A DNA stretch of 5,675 nt from Pseudomonadota bacterium. GTDB taxonomy: Bacteria; Pseudomonadota; Alphaproteobacteria; Rhizobiales; Devosiaceae. Positions within the stretch are counted from its first letter, which is position 1. Every line of letters begins with the position of its first letter. Both the position numbers and the translations under genes were made by a program. The notes under the pieces are model-generated. The model did not search any database, had not been told where the DNA came from, and worked only from the letters and a program-made list of their open reading frames with translations. Location: assembly GCA_023415605.1 (NCBI GenBank), contig JAEZKB010000204.1, positions 1-5,675 of the forward strand, read 5' to 3'. Positions 1-5,414 of the stretch are shown here, piece by piece.

Positions 1-137
1 CCTCCCGGCAGTCTCCCCACAAACGTTCGTCGCGCTTCCCGTCGCGTGGGGTTGATGGGGATCATTCTACGAGAGGGGAAGAGCGCGGGGATAAGCATCA
101 CTTTCTGCAATGCGCACAGCGGCTTGCAGTCGGCGAA

Positions 138-161
138 CCCCTCCCGCTTGCGGTGGAGGGG
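138..161. repeat. GC-rich hairpin repeat, left copy
   Basis: CCCCTCC (138-144) is complementary to GGAGGGG (155-161), with CGCTTGCGGT between. The segment 145-159 matches the reverse complement of 244-258 at 14 of 15 positions, so this is one copy of an element that recurs in opposite orientation about 85 bp downstream. Short palindromic intergenic repeats of this kind are frequent in alphaproteobacterial genomes; assignment to a named repeat family cannot be made from the window. A run of T residues is lacking, so it is not a classical intrinsic terminator. Confidence 0.55.
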
Positions 162-219
162 GGTGCACCTTCCTTGATGTCGGCCATCGGATGGTGAGAA
201 CTGGCTCAAGCGACTCCCC

Positions 220-268
220 CCTCCTCCGGCCTATGGCCGGTATCCTCCCCCGCAAGCGTTGGAGGAGG
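220..268. repeat. GC-rich hairpin repeat, right copy with nested palindrome
   Basis: CCTCCTCC (220-227) is complementary to GGAGGAGG (261-268). Nested inside are a perfect 6-bp palindrome, CCGGCC-TAT-GGCCGG (226-240), and CCTCC (244-248) facing GGAGG (261-265). The 244-258 part is the reverse complement of 145-159 with one mismatch. The nested arms cannot all pair at once, so alternative folds are possible. It could be an intergenic repeat, or the terminator of a gene lying left of the window; neither can be settled here. Confidence 0.55.
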
Positions 269-325
269 CCCGACTGAGAGAGTAGCGCGTGCGTGGCCAC
301 CCGCCTCAGGCAACAGAGATGTGCC

Positions 326-344
326 TTACATCCAATTGATGTAA
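326..344. promoter_or_regulatory. Palindromic candidate operator upstream of the LLM operon
   Basis: TTACATCCAATTGATGTAA is an odd-centred palindrome: the 7-bp outer arms TTACATC/GATGTAA are perfect and only one inner pair is mismatched. It is an AT-rich island in GC-rich DNA and lies 72 bp before the start codon. Its right half overlaps the possible -35 hexamer TTGATG (336-341). Such dyads are typical binding sites of small dimeric winged-helix repressors (HxlR, MarR, PadR types), which often control flavin oxidoreductases. No such regulator is encoded in this window, so the binding protein is unknown. Confidence 0.6.
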
Positions 345-365
345 CGGGCATATCCGCACTACATG
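336..365 (+). promoter_or_regulatory. Possible promoter of the LLM operon
   Basis: TTGATG (336-341) resembles a -35 box. It is followed after 18 bases by TACATG (360-365), or after 17 bases by CTACAT, as a loose -10 box. Transcription would then begin near 372 and give a leader of about 45 nt. The hexamers are imperfect, so this is a suggestion, supported mainly by its position relative to the palindrome and the gene start. Confidence 0.35.
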
Positions 366-381
366 AGGCGACAGCGTGTTC

Positions 382-405
382 TGCCCGGGCCTTGAACCCG
401 GGGCA
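382..405 (+). promoter_or_regulatory. Leader hairpin just upstream of the ribosome binding site
   Basis: TGCCCGGG (382-389) can pair with CCC-G-GGGCA (397-405): 8 base pairs, one bulged G at 400, and a 7-nt loop. The stem ends exactly where the Shine-Dalgarno AAGGAG (405-410) begins, so it could modulate translation of the LLM gene or protect the 5' end of the mRNA. In such GC-rich DNA, chance pairing is possible. Confidence 0.35.
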
Positions 406-416
406 AGGAGCTGACG

Positions 417-1493
417 ATGAGTGAGAAAATTCTGGATTTCGGTCTCGATACCTTTGGCGAGACCATGGTCGATGGCGATGGCCGGCATCTGAGCGATGCC
501 GAGACCATTCGGGTGATGATGGACGAGGCCGTGTTGGCCGAGTCCGTCGGCATCGACAGCTACAATATCGGCGAACACTACCGGCCCGACAATGTCGATT
601 CCGCCGGCCACGTGATCCTCGCCGCCATCGCCAGCCGCACCACCAAGCTCAAGCTCGGCACCGCCGTCACCCTGCTCTCGACGCAGGATCCGGTGCGCGT
701 CTATCAGAACTTTGCCACGCTCGATGCCGTCTCCAACGGCCGCGCGCAGCTCATCGTAGGCCGTGCCTCGGCCACCGACAGCTTCCCGCTCTTCGGCTAC
801 AACATCGAGGACTACGAGACCCTGTTCGAGGAAAAGCTCGACCTGCTGGTGAAGCTGCTCCGCAGCCAGCCGGTGACCTGGCGCGGCACGACGCGCTCGG
901 CGCTGAACAATCAGGTGGTGAAACCCGCCATCGCGCCCGGCAACATCCCAACCTGGGTCGGGGTCGGCGGTTCCCCGCATTCGGTGCTGCGCGCCGCCCG
1001 CCACGGACTGCCACTCATGCTCGCCATCATCGGCGGAAAACCGAGCCGCTTCGCCCCCTTTGTCGAACTCTACGAGAAGGCGCTCGAACAGCTCGGCCAG
1101 CCGCAGCTACCCATCGGCATGCATGGCATCGGCCATATCGCGGCGACGGACGACGAGGCCGTGGCCGCGCATTGGCCGCAATATCAGGCTGTGATGAGCA
1201 AGCTGGTGGAGGAACGCGGCTTCCCCGTGCCGACGCCGGCACATTACGAGCGCGAAGTGAGCTACGGCGCGCTGATGGTCGGTTCGCCCGAAACCGTGGC
1301 GCAGAAGATCGTCAAGGCGGTCAAGGATCTGAAATTGAGCCGCTTCGACCTGAAGCATGATGTCGGCCGGCTGTCGCGGCCCGATCGCGCCGAGTCCATC
1401 CGGCTCTTCGGCACCGAGGTGATCCCGCGTGTCCGCGAACTGTTGGCCGCCGAGCCGGCCACGGCCGAGGAAAAGGAGCCCGCGCATGTCTGA
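417..1493 (+). CDS. LLM-class flavin-dependent monooxygenase (Atu2307-like)
   Basis: This 358-residue protein has the features of a single-domain luciferase-like monooxygenase (a TIM-barrel fold using reduced flavin, or in some relatives F420), acting in the cytoplasm. Recognisable segments are GEHYRPD (52-58), the conserved stretch GRASATDSFPLFGY (115-128), VGVGGSP (181-187), LAIIGG (202-207) and GSPETVAQKI (289-298). The pattern fits the family typified by Agrobacterium Atu2307 (PDB 2I7G), whose substrate is not known to me. Length is normal for the family. The start is well supported: AAGGAG lies 6 nt before ATG 417. The gene overlaps the following reductase gene by 8 bases, so the two are almost certainly one transcript. 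A palindrome upstream suggests repression by a dimeric regulator. The acidic tail (about 343-358) looks non-conserved. Family assignment is strong; the substrate cannot be predicted. Confidence 0.93.
   Translation: MSEKILDFGLDTFGETMVDGDGRHLSDAETIRVMMDEAVLAESVGIDSYNIGEHYRPDNVDSAGHVILAAIASRTTKLKLGTAVTLLSTQDPVRVYQNFATLDAVSNGRAQLIVGRASATDSFPLFGYNIEDYETLFEEKLDLLVKLLRSQPVTWRGTTRSALNNQVVKPAIAPGNIPTWVGVGGSPHSVLRAARHGLPLMLAIIGGKPSRFAPFVELYEKALEQLGQPQLPIGMHGIGHIAATDDEAVAAHWPQYQAVMSKLVEERGFPVPTPAHYEREVSYGALMVGSPETVAQKIVKAVKDLKLSRFDLKHDVGRLSRPDRAESIRLFGTEVIPRVRELLAAEPATAEEKEPAHV
1473..1478 (+). promoter_or_regulatory. Ribosome binding site fixing the reductase start
   Basis: AAGGAG sits 7 nt before ATG 1486, inside the 3' end of the LLM gene. 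It favours 1486 over the in-frame upstream ATG at 1429, whose extra 19 residues are Arg/Pro-rich and lie before the conserved Rossmann-fold start. Confidence 0.8.
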
Positions 1494-2130
1494 TCGCCGG
1501 CTCTCCGTCATCGGCGCCGGCAAGTTCGGCACCATCGTCGCCAAGGCGGCGGTGGAGGCCGGCTACGACGTCGCCATCGCCTCCTCGCGCCCGCCAGCCG
1601 ACATCGAACTCATCATCGACGTGCTGGTACCCGGCGCCGAGCCGATGACGGTGGCCGATGCGGTCAAGCACAGCGATCTCATCGTCCTCGCCGTCCCCAG
1701 CTATCGCTTCCGAGAACTGGGTCCGGACGTCTTTGCTGGCAAGGTGCTGATCGACACCATCAACTACTGGGCCGAGACCGATGGTATCGTTCCCGACTTC
1801 GTGGACAATCCCGCTCACACCAGCGAGGCGGTGCAGCGGCATTTCCCGTCGGCCACTGTGGTCAAAAGCCTCAACCAGCTCGGCTACCACCAGTTTCGCG
1901 ACGAGCGGCTGCCGGCCGGCACGCCCGGCCGCATCGCCATGGCGGCAGCCGGCGACGACCGCGACGCTGTCGCCAAGGTGCTGGCGCTGATCGATGACCT
2001 GGGGTTCGATCCGGTCGACGCGGGCCCACTGGCGGACGGCGCCCGGCTCGGCCCCGGCGGCCCCGCCTTTGGCGTTGTGGCGCAAAAGCCCGAGCTGCTG
2101 AACCTGCTCGGGCTCGAGGTGCCGGCCTAA
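1486..2130 (+). CDS. NADPH-dependent F420 reductase-like protein
   Basis: This 214-residue protein resembles the NADP-dependent coenzyme-F420 oxidoreductase family (COG2085, the Fno-like Rossmann proteins). The dinucleotide-binding loop GAGKFG (10-15) opens the protein. After strand 2 comes SSR (33-35), which fits recognition of the NADPH 2'-phosphate. Then come DLIVLAVPS (64-72), KVLIDTINYW (86-95), and near the C-terminus DAGPLADGARL (178-188), matching the DAGPL signature of archaeal Fno. Known Fno enzymes move hydride between NADPH and F420, but many bacterial homologues lack a known partner, so the true substrate here (F420, a flavin or another small molecule) is open. The 8-base overlap with the LLM oxygenase suggests a functional pair in which this protein may supply or recycle reducing equivalents. 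The gene ends 8 bp from the convergent gene's stop codon. Confidence 0.85.
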   Translation: MSDRRLSVIGAGKFGTIVAKAAVEAGYDVAIASSRPPADIELIIDVLVPGAEPMTVADAVKHSDLIVLAVPSYRFRELGPDVFAGKVLIDTINYWAETDGIVPDFVDNPAHTSEAVQRHFPSATVVKSLNQLGYHQFRDERLPAGTPGRIAMAAAGDDRDAVAKVLALIDDLGFDPVDAGPLADGARLGPGGPAFGVVAQKPELLNLLGLEVPA

Positions 2131-2146
2131 GCCTCAGCCTAGGCCG
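2123..2146. terminator. Short dyad across the convergent stop codons
   Basis: CGGCCTA (2123-2129) is complementary to TAGGCCG (2140-2146), with a 10-nt loop. The dyad spans both stop codons: TAA at 2128-2130 on the + strand and TAG at 2141-2139 on the minus strand. With only 8 bp between the genes, this is the one place a bidirectional terminator could lie. There is no T-tract on either side, so intrinsic termination is doubtful. Confidence 0.25.
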
Positions 2147-3422
2147 ACGCCTCCAGTTCCTGGATCAGCGTCTCGATCTTGTCGACATTGTCGAGATGCT
2201 TCTGCTCCATGGTGAAATTGAGCGTCATGTACTCACGCCCGGGGCAGAACGTGCAGATGTTCGAGGCCGGGTGGTAGGCGCCGCAATAGATCGGCTCCAT
2301 CATCCACTCGGTCACCGGCCCGAAGGTCCGGTGCGGCGGCACCAGTGTCAGCACGATCGTGCCGTCCGTGCCGCCGAAGCGCCAGAAGCGCGGGCCGTAG
2401 AGGAACGGCAGGAGCTTGTGGATGCGGCGGTGCATGTTGAAGAGCGCCAGCGTCGCCATCTGGAACTTGGTGACGTCCTTGCTCTCGATCTCGTCGACCA
2501 CCTTGTCGACGCCCCGCGCATATTCGACGAAGTCGGCCTTGTATTTGAACTTCGCCATCAGCGCCCGCACGCGGAAGAAATCGTCGTCCGCTGCCGTGCG
2601 CTTGGTGTCGAGCATGGTGTAGGCGGCGGTGATCACCTTCTCGTTGTGCTTCTTGTCGGTGTCCGAATGCAGCGCATGCGTCACCAGCGCGAAGTAGAGT
2701 GAGCGCTGCCGCACCCCGATGCGGTTGGCTATCGTGCGGATGCGGCTGCGTTCGAGCGCCATCGTCCGGTAGAGAATCTTCACGTCGGGCGGCGACAGGA
2801 TCCACGCGAAGAACAGATGGATCATCGCGCCCAGCAGACCCTGCAGGAACGCGCCGAAGCGTGCGCCGAGCGAGACGGTGTTGCCTTTGTTCGACTGGAC
2901 CCCATGCCCGGCCGTCTGCGACCGGGTGAGCAGGGCGGCATCCGAGCCCTCTAGCACCGCGTGCGCGGCGCGCACCTGGATGATCGAGGCGCGACCCTTT
3001 TCGTCCGGCCCGCCCTTTCGGGTGGCCGCCATGAAGCGGAACAGCGGCACATCCTCGGCATCGAAGATGTCGGCGCTCTGGCCCAGCCACTTGTCCGGAT
3101 AGCCCTCGAGGTCATCGACCTCCTGCACCGAGCAGATCGCCTCGAGCTGGCTTTCGGTCAGTGGATGGCCCGGCCGCGCGCCCTTGAACCCATGGGTCAA
3201 CTGCGGTGCCAGCGCTACGACACGCGAGGCCAACGTCTTGAGCTTTTCCTTGTCAAAGCTTTCCTTTGAAAAGGCGGTGAAGAAGATTGTGTCCTTGCCG
3301 GTGAACAGGAACCACTGAAAGTTGGTGAACAGCGCCCGCGGGTCCTTCTGGACCGCCTCATAGGCAGCTTCGAGCGCCAGTGAATGATCGCTCGCAAAGC
3401 TCGATGACGAAAAACTCTTCAT
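2139..3422 (-). CDS. WS/DGAT-like acyltransferase-fold protein, function unknown
   Basis: This is a 427-residue protein read from ATG 3422. I do not recognise a named family, but it has the outline of CoA-dependent acyltransferases of the condensation/WS-DGAT fold. The segment RAAHAVLEGSD (151-161) lies where these enzymes have HHxxxDG: the catalytic-type His154 is present, the first His is Ala and the Asp is Glu158. A hydrophobic helix (about 190-209) suggests membrane association. The C-terminal part (PVTEWMMEP, then a beta-like stretch and a final helix 410-425) also resembles the end of WS/DGAT proteins. A CxxC (Cys390, Cys393) plus Cys380 is unusual. Start choice: an in-frame GTG at 3458 would add 12 residues but has no Shine-Dalgarno; ATG 3422 has a weak GGGA 8 nt upstream. 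It is convergent with the LLM operon and divergent from the TPR regulator. The coding call is firm; the acyltransferase role is inference from weak motifs. Confidence 0.7.
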   Translation of the reverse strand: MKSFSSSSFASDHSLALEAAYEAVQKDPRALFTNFQWFLFTGKDTIFFTAFSKESFDKEKLKTLASRVVALAPQLTHGFKGARPGHPLTESQLEAICSVQEVDDLEGYPDKWLGQSADIFDAEDVPLFRFMAATRKGGPDEKGRASIIQVRAAHAVLEGSDAALLTRSQTAGHGVQSNKGNTVSLGARFGAFLQGLLGAMIHLFFAWILSPPDVKILYRTMALERSRIRTIANRIGVRQRSLYFALVTHALHSDTDKKHNEKVITAAYTMLDTKRTAADDDFFRVRALMAKFKYKADFVEYARGVDKVVDEIESKDVTKFQMATLALFNMHRRIHKLLPFLYGPRFWRFGGTDGTIVLTLVPPHRTFGPVTEWMMEPIYCGAYHPASNICTFCPGREYMTLNFTMEQKHLDNVDKIETLIQELEASA

Positions 3423-3446
3423 GAAAGGCGTCCCGTTTTCTTTGGC

Positions 3447-3478
3447 CCTATAGGCCACGCCGAGGCCGGAAAGGTCAA
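3447..3478 (-). promoter_or_regulatory. Weak promoter candidate for the acyltransferase-like gene
   Basis: Read on the minus strand, TTGACC (3478-3473) is followed by TATAGG (3452-3447). The hexamers are good but the spacing is 20 bp, longer than the usual 17, which lowers confidence. If used, transcription would start close to 3440, downstream of the alternative GTG 3458, which would support ATG 3422 as the start. Confidence 0.3.
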
Positions 3479-3532
3479 CTTACAAGGACGCTGACCGTAA
3501 ACGCCGGCCCTTCTCGCTCCGCCAGACCCCAG

Positions 3533-3538
3533 TATAAT
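3533..3538 (+). promoter_or_regulatory. Perfect -10 box close to the regulator start codon
   Basis: TATAAT lies 7 nt before the A of ATG 3546 (bases 3539-3545 intervene). A transcript from it would begin at or next to the start codon, giving a leaderless mRNA. No good -35 hexamer is present: about 16 bp upstream is only TTCTCG (3511-3516). A -10 match alone can occur by chance, though less readily in DNA this GC-rich. Confidence 0.45.
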
Positions 3539-3545
3539 AACCAGC

Positions 3546-5075
3546 ATGGACGCGCAAACCACATTCGGACCTTTCGTCCTGTTGCATGGCCGCGAACTGC
3601 GCCGCGACGGTGCCCCGGTGCCGATCGGTCAGCGAGCGCTGATGGTGCTCGAGGGGCTGGTGGCAGCAGAGGGCGCCGTCGTGACCAAATCCGATCTGCT
3701 GGCCAAGGCCTGGCCAGGTCTGGTGGTGGAAGAGGGTAATCTCACCGTCCAGATCGCAGGCCTCCGCAAGGAACTCGGCTCCCGTCCCGACGGTCAGGAC
3801 TGGATCGTCACCGTCCCCCGCGTTGGCTACCGCTTCACAGGCATCCCCGAGCGCCCCCCGACGCAGGTGGCGCTGGCCGGGGAAAGCGGCAAGCCTCGGC
3901 TCGCCGTATTGCCTTTCGCCAATCTCAGCGGCGATCCCAGCCGCGACTATTTCGCCGATGGCGTAGTCGAGGACCTGGTCACCGCCTTTTCGCGCTTCAA
4001 GTCCTTCGCCGTTACCTCGCGCAGTTCCACCTTCGCCTATAAGGGCCGCGCCATGGATGTGCGCGACGTGGCCCGCGAACTCGACGTGCGCTACCTGCTC
4101 GAGGGGAGCGTTCGGCTGGCGGGCGACCGCGTCCGCGTTACCACGCAGCTCATCCATGCGTCTTCCGGGACTCACCACTGGGCTCAGAGTTTTGACGGCG
4201 AACTTGGCCAGATCTTCGAGTTTCAGGATCGGATCACAGAAGCTGTGGTGGGGCTCGTCGAGCCGCAGATACGGAAGGCCGAGATCGACAGGGCGCGGCG
4301 TCAATGGCCCGCCAACCCGCAGGCCTACGACTATTTCCTGCGTGCCCTGCCGTTCTTCTACTCCCGGGATCCGCAAGGCTACCGCACCGCGCTCGAATAC
4401 CTCGAGCAGGCCATCGCGCTGGAGCCCGACTATGCGGCCGCGCTCGCCTATGCCTCCTGGGCGGATGCCCGGCGTGGAACTGTCTCGCTCACCGAGCTGA
4501 CCGCCGAGGAAGCCGCACGCTGCCTCGACTATGCCCGCCGGGCGCTGCGCTACGACGAGGATGATCCCGTGGTCCTCGCCATCTGCGCCCATACGCTCCT
4601 TGCAATCGGTCATCTCCAGGCAGAAGGGCTCGGCGTCGCCAGCCGCGCCCTGGCCGCCAACCCCAACAACGTCGCCGTGCTGGTGCTGGTGGGCATCTGC
4701 AACATGCTCGCGGGCGATCTTGATCAGGCCGAGGCGTGTGGCCGGCGGGTCTTCCAACTCAGCCCGGGCGCGCCCGAAGCTTTCGAAGGTCTGGCGATTG
4801 CCGGCTTCTCGCTGTTCCTCAAGGGTGAGGACGAAGCAGCGGTCGAGTGGCTGGAGAAGTCACGCGCCACTCTCATGGATTGGCCGCCGACCCTTTGGAT
4901 GCTGACGGCCGCCTATGCCCACCTCGGCCGCTTGGATGACGCGCGGCGCATCCTGCGCCACTTGCTGGATCTCGCTCCGCAGACCACCCTCGCCGGGGTG
5001 GGCATCATTCGCTCGCGCGGCGACGCCCGCCTCGACCGACTTCTCGATGGTCTCCGCAGGGTCGGACTAAGCTGA
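3546..5075 (+). CDS. Winged-helix regulator with TolB-like domain and TPRs
   Basis: This is a 509-residue protein. Residues 7-98 form an OmpR/CadC-type DNA-binding winged helix (recognition-helix region EEGNLTVQIAGLRKELG, ending in the characteristic VPRVGYRF at 90-97). Residues 116-235 are a TolB-like/FlgO-like domain: RLAVLPFANLSGDP, YFADGVVEDL, YLLEGSVR and THHWAQSFDG are its usual landmarks, also seen fused to adenylate cyclases. From about 255 to 480 come TPR-type helical repeats, e.g. ALEYLEQAIALEPDYAAALAYAS and DLDQAEACGRRVFQLSP. Unlike CadC it has no transmembrane segment, so it should be cytoplasmic and probably senses through protein contacts or a small ligand. ATG 3546 is the only canonical start between the in-frame stop (3498-3500) and the domain, yet it lacks a Shine-Dalgarno. 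It is divergent from the acyltransferase-like gene, which it may regulate. The target and signal are unknown. Confidence 0.9.
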   Translation: MDAQTTFGPFVLLHGRELRRDGAPVPIGQRALMVLEGLVAAEGAVVTKSDLLAKAWPGLVVEEGNLTVQIAGLRKELGSRPDGQDWIVTVPRVGYRFTGIPERPPTQVALAGESGKPRLAVLPFANLSGDPSRDYFADGVVEDLVTAFSRFKSFAVTSRSSTFAYKGRAMDVRDVARELDVRYLLEGSVRLAGDRVRVTTQLIHASSGTHHWAQSFDGELGQIFEFQDRITEAVVGLVEPQIRKAEIDRARRQWPANPQAYDYFLRALPFFYSRDPQGYRTALEYLEQAIALEPDYAAALAYASWADARRGTVSLTELTAEEAARCLDYARRALRYDEDDPVVLAICAHTLLAIGHLQAEGLGVASRALAANPNNVAVLVLVGICNMLAGDLDQAEACGRRVFQLSPGAPEAFEGLAIAGFSLFLKGEDEAAVEWLEKSRATLMDWPPTLWMLTAAYAHLGRLDDARRILRHLLDLAPQTTLAGVGIIRSRGDARLDRLLDGLRRVGLS

Positions 5076-5171
5076 CTTTGGTTCGGCTTAGGAACTTTTC
5101 ATATCGGCCTAAGGACCCTTCGGACCTTCCTCCGGCAAACTATCCTCATCGGAATAGACGAGGATTTCGAA

Positions 5172-5393
5172 ATGGAGATGTACACCGCCTGTCTGGTCCA
5201 GCAGATCAGTGCTCTGGACAAACCCTATGCCCCATATCGCTCCGAGGAAGATGCCTACTACGCCATTGCGAGAGGCTTCGAGGCACCGCACTGGCTCGTC
5301 TGGCTGAGCGCCGCCCTGCCGGCTTGGCGTCGCCATCGCGTCACCACGCCGGGAGCCCGGACCACATCCGTCCACGTCACGCAGATGGCCTGA
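5172..5393 (+). CDS. Small hypothetical protein (73 aa)
   Basis: I do not recognise this protein. Support for coding: GAGGA (5160-5164) sits 7 nt before ATG 5172, third codon positions are mostly G or C as in the neighbours, and the frame is placed between two real genes, ending 21 bp before the sulfotransferase start. The first half is acidic and tyrosine-rich (YAPYRSEEDAYYAIARGF, 20-37). Next is a short Trp-rich hydrophobic stretch, APHWLVWLSAALPAW (39-53), followed by a basic tail. This could be an amphipathic or membrane-touching helix, but it is too short to call a transmembrane segment with confidence. A second in-frame ATG at 5178 would shorten it by two residues. It is probably co-transcribed with the downstream gene. 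The alternative is a non-coding leader with a chance frame. Confidence 0.5.
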   Translation: MEMYTACLVQQISALDKPYAPYRSEEDAYYAIARGFEAPHWLVWLSAALPAWRRHRVTTPGARTTSVHVTQMA

Positions 5394-5414
5394 CCGGCCA
5401 GAAGGGAGACCGTC

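Larger units (their letters stand above)
1..325. other. Intergenic stretch without a convincing gene
   Basis: No reading frame here has a ribosome binding site together with a recognisable protein. The open frames present are short and low in complexity (Arg/Pro-rich), as expected from GC-rich non-coding DNA. The stretch holds two related hairpin-forming repeats (about 138-161 and 220-268, annotated separately). A minus-strand frame opens at ATG 65 and runs off the left edge; it is too short (about 21 codons) and lacks a Shine-Dalgarno, so I do not call it. I see no tRNA or other recognisable RNA. Confidence 0.6.

Noticed and set aside
1..65. Minus-strand frame from ATG 65 running off the left edge (starts MIPINPTRREARRTF)
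   Set aside because: Only about 21 codons are visible, no Shine-Dalgarno precedes it, and nothing recognisable can be said; it could be a real gene start but cannot be supported.
138..268. CRISPR array or riboswitch in the left intergenic region
   Set aside because: There are only two copies, inverted relative to each other, with no regular spacers, and no conserved riboswitch core is recognisable.
306..1004. A 232-residue minus-strand open frame over the LLM gene and its leader
   Set aside because: Antisense shadow of the well-supported LLM coding frame; no motif, and it would run through the operator and leader region.
1429..1485. Longer start for the reductase-like gene at ATG 1429
   Set aside because: The extra residues are Arg/Pro-rich, lie before the conserved Rossmann beta-strand, and the strong AAGGAG is positioned for ATG 1486.
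1321..2085. A 254-residue minus-strand open frame over the end of the LLM gene and the reductase gene
   Set aside because: Antisense to two firm coding frames, composition typical of a shadow frame (Asp/Gly/His-rich), no family resemblance.
2196..2702. A 168-residue + strand open frame inside the acyltransferase-like gene
   Set aside because: It mirrors the minus-strand coding frame; Val/Glu/His-rich composition and no convincing ribosome binding site.
3423..3458. GTG 3458 as the start of the acyltransferase-like gene
   Set aside because: No Shine-Dalgarno precedes it, and a possible promoter -10 box lies just downstream of it; ATG 3422 is the more economical choice, though not proven.
3480..4757. 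A 425-residue open frame on the minus strand opposite the TPR regulator
   Set aside because: It lies wholly antisense to a gene with clear domains. Its His/Gly/Glu-rich composition is what the complement of GC-rich codons gives, and it shows no recognisable family.
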